Shown one piece after another: positions 57,690-64,000 of a stretch of DNA of 64,000 nucleotides. The position numbers and the translations under genes are program-made. The stretch's first letter is position 1, and each line of letters starts with the position of its first letter. The notes under the pieces were generated by a model, which was not told the origin of the DNA, ran no database searches, and saw only the letters and a program-made list of their open reading frames with translations. Origin of the DNA: Cordilura impudica (lineage: Eukaryota > Arthropoda > Insecta > Diptera > Scathophagidae); assembly GCA_963682025.1 (NCBI GenBank), contig OY821519.1:110177764-110241763 (forward strand). Direction: 5' to 3'.

Positions 57690-59165
57690 TGAGAAAGAAA
57701 TGCAAAAACGTTGTCAAAGAAGTCATCGATGCTGTTTCTTTTCTATATTAGCTGATGAAACCACTAACAGTTGACTTTGTGCCTTGATTTGAATATGATG
57801 AGAGCAGAAGGGTATGACGGTGCCGCAAACATGTTTGGACGGAATAATGCTGTTCAAGCCATAATAAGACAAACATATATGTATTGCGCCTTACATACCC
57901 TTAATTTGTGTCTAAATATGGCATTCAAAATGGTAGAAATAAGAAATACTTTTACAAAATACATATGTAATTATTTTCGAGGGTCTTCAAAAAAGACTTG
58001 CATTTGCTCAAAAGCCTGCAGTTATACTGCGAAACTCAATGGGTTGAACGACACGACTGTGGAAAAATATTTGAAAATTCAATACCAAAATTAATTGAAG
58101 CCTTGGAAAATATGGACGATAAAGTCAAGTTTTTAAACAAATACTTTTAAAAATAGAAGACTAATGTAAGAATGAGGTATAAACATGTAGAATAGAAATT
58201 TTGGAATTGAAATACAATTTTTGTATTTAAAAAGATTTGAGGTGAAGGCAAAATACAAATATCTTGAATGTTTTCATTATTTATACAATATTGGCCATCA
58301 CGTCGTGCTATGGGCGATTTCATTACACCCTAATATACATACATACATTCTAAAATTAAAAAAAAATAAATACATGTTTGATAAGTATTTTTCGCATCCA
58401 AGATAATTTACAAATACCTTTTCCCAATATTTCGAGAAAAAGAATATTACCAATTTAAAATAGAGATTTTAGTGGGCCTCGGCGGTTTATGAAATGTTAA
58501 ATATGCCAATTTTTCAACTCAACTCTTTTCTCAAAAATTTTGTATGCAACCTTGTTAACTCTTTTTTATTTTTAAACTAAATTAACTTATTAATTTCAAG
58601 TTCTTAGATTTTGTGAAAGCTTATATCATATTAATTTAGTTATAAACTGACTAAATTCAATACGCCGAGATGTGGACAACGAATTTGAAAAGTTGTGTCC
58701 AGAGGTTTCTACTATGGCTAATTAGTTTAGAATCAGCCCTGAACTCCCCAGAAGAATAGGAACGCAAAAGTATCGCTAAAATATAAAAACAGAGAGCCCA
58801 AAGGAATACTACAGAACAACATTATTTATTCCATATTCAGACGAAATTATTTCTAGTCTAAAACAAAGATTTACTTGTCAGGAAAATATTGTATACATAA
58901 TCTCTATACAATGATATGCAATGATTGCGAAGATCTCGTAATTTTTTACAAAAATGATTTGAACGAGCCACATCAAATAATTTTGGCTGAACTATCTGTT
59001 TGGATTGAGTTTCGGAACGATAATGAAGAAAAACCTTCTTACCTATTAGATACCATTGGAATGTGCGATGAAAATCTTTTTATTTATTTTGTTACAAATT
59101 TGAATTATCATTCCTGTCACAACCCGCTCCACCCCTTCCAATTGAATTGCTGCATACGTCCCTGA
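57690..59165 (+). pseudogene. hAT superfamily transposase remnant
   Basis: Degraded frames in the correct order for a hAT transposase of the ZMYM/52K-repressor-like kind. CFFSILADETTNS (near 57730) holds the first catalytic Asp. MRAEGYDGAANMFGRNNAVQ with YCALHTLNLCLNMAF follows at 57800-57920. Then comes a long broken middle. A late block at about 58720-58870 has ISPELPRRIGTQKY, YYRTTLFIPYSDEIISSLKQ and RF. The tail to 59165 is out of frame. Many stops, clearly dead. No terminal repeats identified. Confidence 0.65.
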
Positions 59166-59425
59166 GTACATCCATTTATCAGTTGTCCAAAAATAAACCC
59201 TATTTTATAATTCTTGCTCATAGCTCCTATATGAAGCTGATCGGAATCTTCACTTAAATCTATCTAAACCAAAAAAATTGTACAGATTTTTTTTTTCTCA
59301 CATTTGGTTTGTATATGTTTTTGCAGAAAATTAGCAACTTTACCAAATATGGTTGAACCTAAGAGATAGGGTCTCTAAACGCATGGTATAGGGTCTTGAC
59401 TGACTAAAATTTTCTTACTTGTTTT
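59166..59425 (-). mobile_element. DINE-1-like head and mid fragment
   Basis: Minus strand: ACATCCATTTATCAG to a collapsed palindrome and ATTTTCTTACTTGTTTT at 59406-59425. The tail half is missing and the hAT remnant abuts it. Confidence 0.7.
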
Positions 59426-59473
59426 TCTAACGAAATTCCCAACTCTCACAAAGCTTCAAGACTCTCACTATAA
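59426..59473. repeat. Left remnant of the degenerate repeat array at 62768-63620
   Basis: CTCACAAAGCTTCAAGACTC matches the CACAAAGTTTCAAGGCT motif of the array on the other side of the long-TIR transposon, so the transposon landed inside the array. Confidence 0.5.
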
Positions 59474-60162
59474 CACTGTGGAACAAATTTAGGTTAGCAA
59501 AAGTTAGGTCGATTCTGAGAGTGAGGGGTGAAAATAGAGGCTAAATTAGAAGACCCGTATCGCGGCGTTTGTTTATGTTAGTTCGAATTTTTTTTTTAAT
59601 CTACCTTCGAACTTTGCAGTCAAATGCCGGTTTTCAGCATATTGTTTATATGGTTTTTTGGCTATAACTCGTCGACTAATTGATATTTTTTCAATCTGTA
59701 AAAGCCAAATTATTGCTATAGACCTGTGCAACAATTAAAATTTTTAAAAAAAATTGATTTCGAAAATTTTCGTGGTGCTTATGAAGCAAAATGTTGGAAA
59801 ATATATTTTTTTTTCATGCTTTTTGAAAATATCTTCCACAAAACTAAGTCTTTTTTGCTTTCTGTTTGATCTATAATATGCTTCTCAGTTTCTTCAATAA
59901 ATTTCATTTGAAAAGAAAACAATCATAATACAAAACTTGCGTTTTCCAGCTTAATATTAATTTATTCTCATTTTTTAAGTACCAATTTTGTTCAGTGTTG
60001 GTTTTGAAGAAACATTGAAAAAGAAATTATAAAAATATGGAAAAAATATATTTTTGAAATGTTAGTTATGAAAAGTTTTAAGTAAAAAAATTAAATAAAT
60101 TATATTATTGATTTGGCCAGTTGCCATTTAGCAGGCGGCTGTGGATCAACATCACTGCTCTC

Positions 60163-61945
60163 TCAAATACCTTGGTCATCGTCTTCATCATCAGAAAGGT
60201 CGATAATTTCGTCCAAGAGATATTCTGGAATTTCATCTTTGTCTTTCCTTTCTTCCTCGTCTTCCTCGTCTTCCTCTTCTTCAAAGGTGTTTTTATACCA
60301 CCAACAAATTTCGGCGAGTATTGCATCTGGAGATTTCTTTCCTCTGTACCTGAAACGAAAATAGTTTTCAATCGTTAACATGTTTAAATTGTGCACTCTG
60401 ACAAAGATATTAGAAAAATCTAGGAATTCAAAATATGCACACTCTAAAGTTACCTTATTTCATATGGAAGCGCAGTTTGGTGATAACGCTCGCCTTGCTC
60501 ATCAGATTCAGTTGGCAACTGTTGAGCGAATTGATCAAGATGCTGATGCAAGTGATGAATTTTGTACGACATATTAACCCCAATTTCATCGAAAGCTGCC
60601 AACATGTTTGCAACAGATTGCCTGTAGTTGTCTTTGCGTTCTTTACCCAAAAGTCTTTTAATGACTGCTTTCAATGCGAGCCATGCATTTAATTCTCGGT
60701 CTGTCAGAACTTGGTCAAAATCTTGACGACTCAGTAGTTTCCGTATGTCGGGACCATTAACAACCCCTTCCTGAATTTTGGCGTTACTTAGTCTTGGGAA
60801 AATGTCTTTTAAGCGGTTGAATACTGCTGGTCTTTTTGCGATGCATTTCAAAAAATTTTTAGCAATGCCAAGTTTAATGTGGAGCAACGGCAACAAAATT
60901 TTCATTTCAGGAACAAGACTTTCGTGTAGCCTATTCCAGTTATGCTGTTTGTACTGGTTTCTTCCTTTAATACCTTCTCCGTATCGTGAATCCCAATCGC
61001 ACAAAAAACACGGATATTTTGGACGGCCAGATGCTGTTAAGCCTGTAATCAATGAAACTATTTTTAGGTCGCAGGAAATGCGCCACTGGTGTTCGTTATA
61101 TTTGACTACTTCCAGAATGTGTTTCAAATTATCGAAATTTTCACTAGTGTCAATTATATATGCAATCGGAACAGAAGGCATTCTATTTGTCTTGTGTAAA
61201 AGCACTACTTTTAAGCTGATTAGTGAACTATCGATGAATAAACGCCAATCATCTCTTTTATAGGTTAACCCTATCGTCTCCATTAACTTTTCAATATCGT
61301 TGCAATAAGCGAAATTTTTTGCATCATTCACATTGAAGAACTTTTCTAACTCTTTTTGGCGTTTTCGATATTCTGTTACTTTGGTTGGTACCTTTTGCCA
61401 GCAAATTATTTCCTTTCAAAAATGAAGCCAGTAGTTCTGATTTTTTCTGAGTCAAACACAAATTTGCAACAATTCCATCCAATTGGTTTTGTGTGACTAG
61501 GATTGGGTCCTTTGATGTTTCATAGGATGTACCAGCGGCGGTTGTAGTACTGATATCTGTTTGAAGATCAATACTTCGGTATGTTGGTACTGGAACGATT
61601 TCTGAGTGCGGTAATGGTAATTGGACACTTGGCACTGCTACATAAGTTTTATTCTTTGCTTTCCTTCTATTCAAAGTTTTATGGTAGTTGATACATCCAT
61701 AGCAATTTTCTTCTTGATGCGGGCTGTTGTATAACCACATCATTGGTATACCAAAAGGCAATAAAAATAGCAACTAAAGCAAACTTTTTTAGGGGCATAG
61801 TTTACGTCAGTGATAAACTCTTGCGAGAAATATTGTTTATAGGCTTCCAAAAAAAATCACTCGCATTGCCACATTTTTCATCGCTTGCTATGAAACGTCC
61901 ACAAACATTACAAAAATGGTCCATTTTACATTTTGGTTCCGACAT
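60163..61945 (-). pseudogene. Transposase-like protein of the long-TIR element, two exons, two frameshifts
   Basis: Starts at 61945 (MSEPKCKMDHFCNVCGRFI), a CxxC zinc-binding N-terminus. A frameshift and small deletion lie between about 61850 and 61770. FGIPMMWLYNSPHQEENCYG with a second CxxC pair follows, then VPHSEIVPVPTYR-type linker and LDGIVANLCLTQKKSELLAS. A one-base frameshift near 61388 precedes EYRKRQKELEKFFNVNDAKN. The core has WRLFIDSSLISLKVVLLH (candidate first Asp), ISCDLKIVSLITGL with YPCFLCDWDSR (candidate second Asp plus Cys pair), LLPLLHIKLGIAKNFLK, and SDEQGERYHQ (candidate third acidic). A 104-bp intron (60453-60350, GTAACT...TTTCAG) joins LPYEIR to YRGKKSPDAILAEICWW, then an acidic tail (EEEEDEEDEEE, DDEDDD) and stop at 60163. 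Similar proteins occur widely in arthropods and hydra. Inactive, but only lightly damaged. Confidence 0.75.
60350..60453 (-). other. Intron in the transposase-like gene
   Basis: AG|GTAACTTTAG donor and TTTTCGTTTCAG|GT acceptor. Splicing keeps the frame across IRYRG; reading through gives an immediate stop. Confidence 0.8.
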
Positions 61946-62767
61946 TTTTAATACAATATATATTATACAATATTTTTTTTTTTTGTTATTTTTATGAAAC
62001 CGATGCACTTAACTTAAATCACTCACAAAATGAAATAAGTTCCAAAAAAATTAATAGCGAATTTTATCACGACCGAGCGAAAATTAAAAGACATCAGCTT
62101 CGCCTGAGTTTCGAGTTTTAACTGAATCTTCATTTTTGAAATTAGTTCGCTTGTACGAAATAAAAAAAAATCGCTACCTGTGCGGTGGTTGCAAACAAAA
62201 AAGTTGTTTTACTATTCCTAATTCGTGGAACTTCCCTTTTTAATTACTTCTATCTAAATCGCTATTTATTTAATGGTTTTGGGATTTTTAACGCAAATTA
62301 TCGACTAAGACCATTTTCTTTTCAAATGAAATTTATTGAAGAAACTGAGAAGCATATTATAGATCTAACAGAAAGCAAAAAAGACTTAGTTTTGTGGAAA
62401 ATATTTTCAAAAAGCATGAAAAAAAAAATAATAATAATTTAATGGTGCTTCACAAGCACCACAAAAATTTTCTAAATCAACTTTTTAAAAAAAATTTTGT
62501 TGTTGCACAGGTCTCTAGCAATAATTTGGCTTTTACAGATTGAAAAAATATCAATTAGTCGACGAGTTATAGCCAAAAAAAAAAACCATATAAACAATAT
62601 GCTGATAATCGGCATTTGACTGCAAAGTTCGAAGGTCGATTAAAAAAAAATTCGAACTAACATAAACAAACGCCGCGATACGGGTCTTCTAATTTAGCCT
62701 CTATTTTCACCCCTCAATCTCAGAATCGACCTAACTTTTGCTAACCTGAATTTGTTCCACAGTGTAA

Positions 62768-63620
62768 TAATACTCTAATATAATATTTACTTTTTATGGT
62801 TCCACCTCCACTGGTTCCATCTCGCCAATTTTTTCTTATGGAGTCATACAAAGTTGCAAGGCTATTGCTTATCATAGCACTGCAAATATAAATATTAACT
62901 TTGTGTGGAAGATAACACACCTCACATTAATAACATGTGAATTCACACAAAGTTTCAAGGCTGGTTCAATCTCGGCCATTTTTAATTCGATTAATAACAT
63001 CAAATCACATTTAGATTCACGGTTTTCCCTATATTATTATTACAGATAATTTACTTTGAATAGGTTTGGATATGCCCACTGGTTTTTCCCGCTCATTTAT
63101 TGCATGACTACTAATATTAAAAATAAATGAACCTACACTAAGTTAAAAACCTCTCACTACCATAGTAATTTAGATGTTTGTATGATTATAACAAGTACTT
63201 TTTAGATCTGGCCTACTTTTGACCCAATAATTTGCCGACTCGTACAAAGTTTCGAGGCTCTAACTCTCATTGTTCTTCAGATATTTCACTTTGTTTAGAA
63301 AGTGTCAAGTCCACTTGTTTGATCACGCTCATCTTTGATTCGACTGGTCACATCAATAATTTATGGATTCACACAAAGTTTTAAGACTCTGACTTTCGTC
63401 GTTTAACTTTATAGAAATGCCACACCCACTTGCTCGATCTCGCCTATTATTAGTTCGACTAACATTAATCAGATATAGATTCATACAAAATTTCACGGCT
63501 TGCCCTATAACAGCATTCCAAATAATTTACTTTGTATAGGATGTTCTACTCCCACTTGCTAGATAACATTCATTAGCACACTTAAACAAAATTTCGTTAC
63601 TCCGGCTTTTATACTACCAC
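62768..63620 (+). repeat. Degenerate satellite-like repeat array
   Basis: A motif like ATTCACACAAAGTTTCAAGG recurs near 62846, 62941, 63241, 63367 and 63480. It is followed by AACTCTCA-type, ATTTACTTTGTATAG-type, CCCACTTGCTCGATCTCGCC-type and ATTCGACTAAC-type blocks. Spacing varies (about 95-300 bp), so units are diverged and partly deleted. No coding potential. Confidence 0.6.
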
Positions 63621-64000
63621 TTCGTTTAATTTTCCTTAAGAAGATCGGCCCCCCATAAACTATTATACAAACACACAAACATACAAATTTTCGTTTTTAT
63701 ATGAAAAGATTTGATTTGGTCCTGTTTTAATAACACACAAACGTATAATTGTTTGATTTGAGCGTGTTCTGCAAGTTGAATGTCCGGGAATTCTATAAAA
63801 AATTGTTGTGTTTTTAAAAGATCAATACATCTGATAACACTGGAGCGAAAGCGCTGTTCATACTCTCTATAAAAGGATGATAACGGTTCAAATTTGGAGA
63901 CATTTATTTACTTCCAAAATAAATTTAGATATATTTATAAATAATTCAATTCAAAAAGAAATTCTGAAGTGTTCACGTGTAATGAAAAATTTTCTAAAAA
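63621..64000. other. Unassigned
   Basis: Nothing recognised up to the window edge. Confidence 0.35.

Larger units (their letters stand above)
59474..62764 (-). mobile_element. DNA transposon with about 440-bp terminal inverted repeats, CMC-like
   Basis: A 3291-bp element. The ends are CACTGTGGAACAAATT and its inverse, with TAA on both sides (59471-59473, 62765-62767). Inverted repeats run 59474 to about 59920 and about 62325 to 62764 with few differences. A CACTG terminus and 3-bp duplication suggest the CACTA/Mirage/Chapaev (CMC) group. The encoded protein belongs to a widespread animal family whose transposon class I cannot name with certainty. Confidence 0.82.

Noticed and set aside
59474..59490. 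Treating the CACTGTGG end at 59474 as a third Transib
   Set aside because: The flanks show TAA (3 bp), not a 5-bp GC-rich duplication, and the encoded protein lacks Transib blocks.
60778..61263. A 161-codon plus-strand frame
   Set aside because: It is the antisense of the transposase-like core of the long-TIR element.
1..64000. tRNA, rRNA or other RNA genes
   Set aside because: No cloverleaf with a recognisable B-box or any rRNA-like segment was found by eye; a covariance-model scan would be needed to exclude short ncRNAs.

Overview
The window looks like intergenic and intronic DNA from a higher fly (Diptera, Brachycera; a calyptrate such as a blow fly or house fly relative is my guess). 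It is strongly AT-rich. It is crowded with DINE-1-like elements carrying (GTCY)n tracts, short Helitrons, mariner and Tc1 copies, LINE remnants and Transib elements. I see one host-gene piece: a leucine-rich-repeat exon on the minus strand (4260-5274) with good splice sites at both ends. I found no tRNA, rRNA or bacterial-type features.

Layout. 1-3.8 kb holds a Tc1-like transposase tail between two diverged direct repeats, a hairpin and a fold-back DINE. 4.2-5.3 kb is the LRR exon. 5.6-12.4 kb is a layered nest. An R1/I-type LINE on the minus strand was hit by a Helitron, which was itself hit by a MITE, and by a mariner. The mariner was in turn hit by a 3.26-kb Transib, a RAG1-family transposon. 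12.4-17 kb holds DINE copies, one split by a large fold-back element. 18.9-25.2 kb is a Helitron cluster with a mariner inside a Tc1-like element. 25.5-32.7 kb holds simple and tandem repeats, a deleted mariner, and a Helitron containing a DINE. 33-34.3 kb is an apparently intact DD41D mariner with an uninterrupted 361-residue transposase. 35.9-47 kb is mostly DINEs, including two tandem dimers, plus a LINE reverse transcriptase split by a Helitron. 48.15-50.61 kb is a second, decayed Transib. 51.6-56.6 kb holds more DINEs and a three-layer nest. 57.7-59.2 kb is a dead hAT transposase. 59.47-62.76 kb is a 3.29-kb DNA transposon with terminal inverted repeats of about 440 bp and an intron-containing transposase. 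Degenerate satellite-like repeats follow to about 63.6 kb.

The genes do not form a pathway. Apart from the LRR exon, the coding capacity is selfish DNA. Many element ends can be fixed to the base because removing the insertion restores the host element's reading frame or target site. The most striking points are the two Transib elements, whose ends have a heptamer, a 22/23-bp spacer and an A-rich nonamer as in V(D)J recombination signals; the intact DD41D mariner; the tandem DINE dimers; and the long-TIR transposon at 59.5-62.8 kb.
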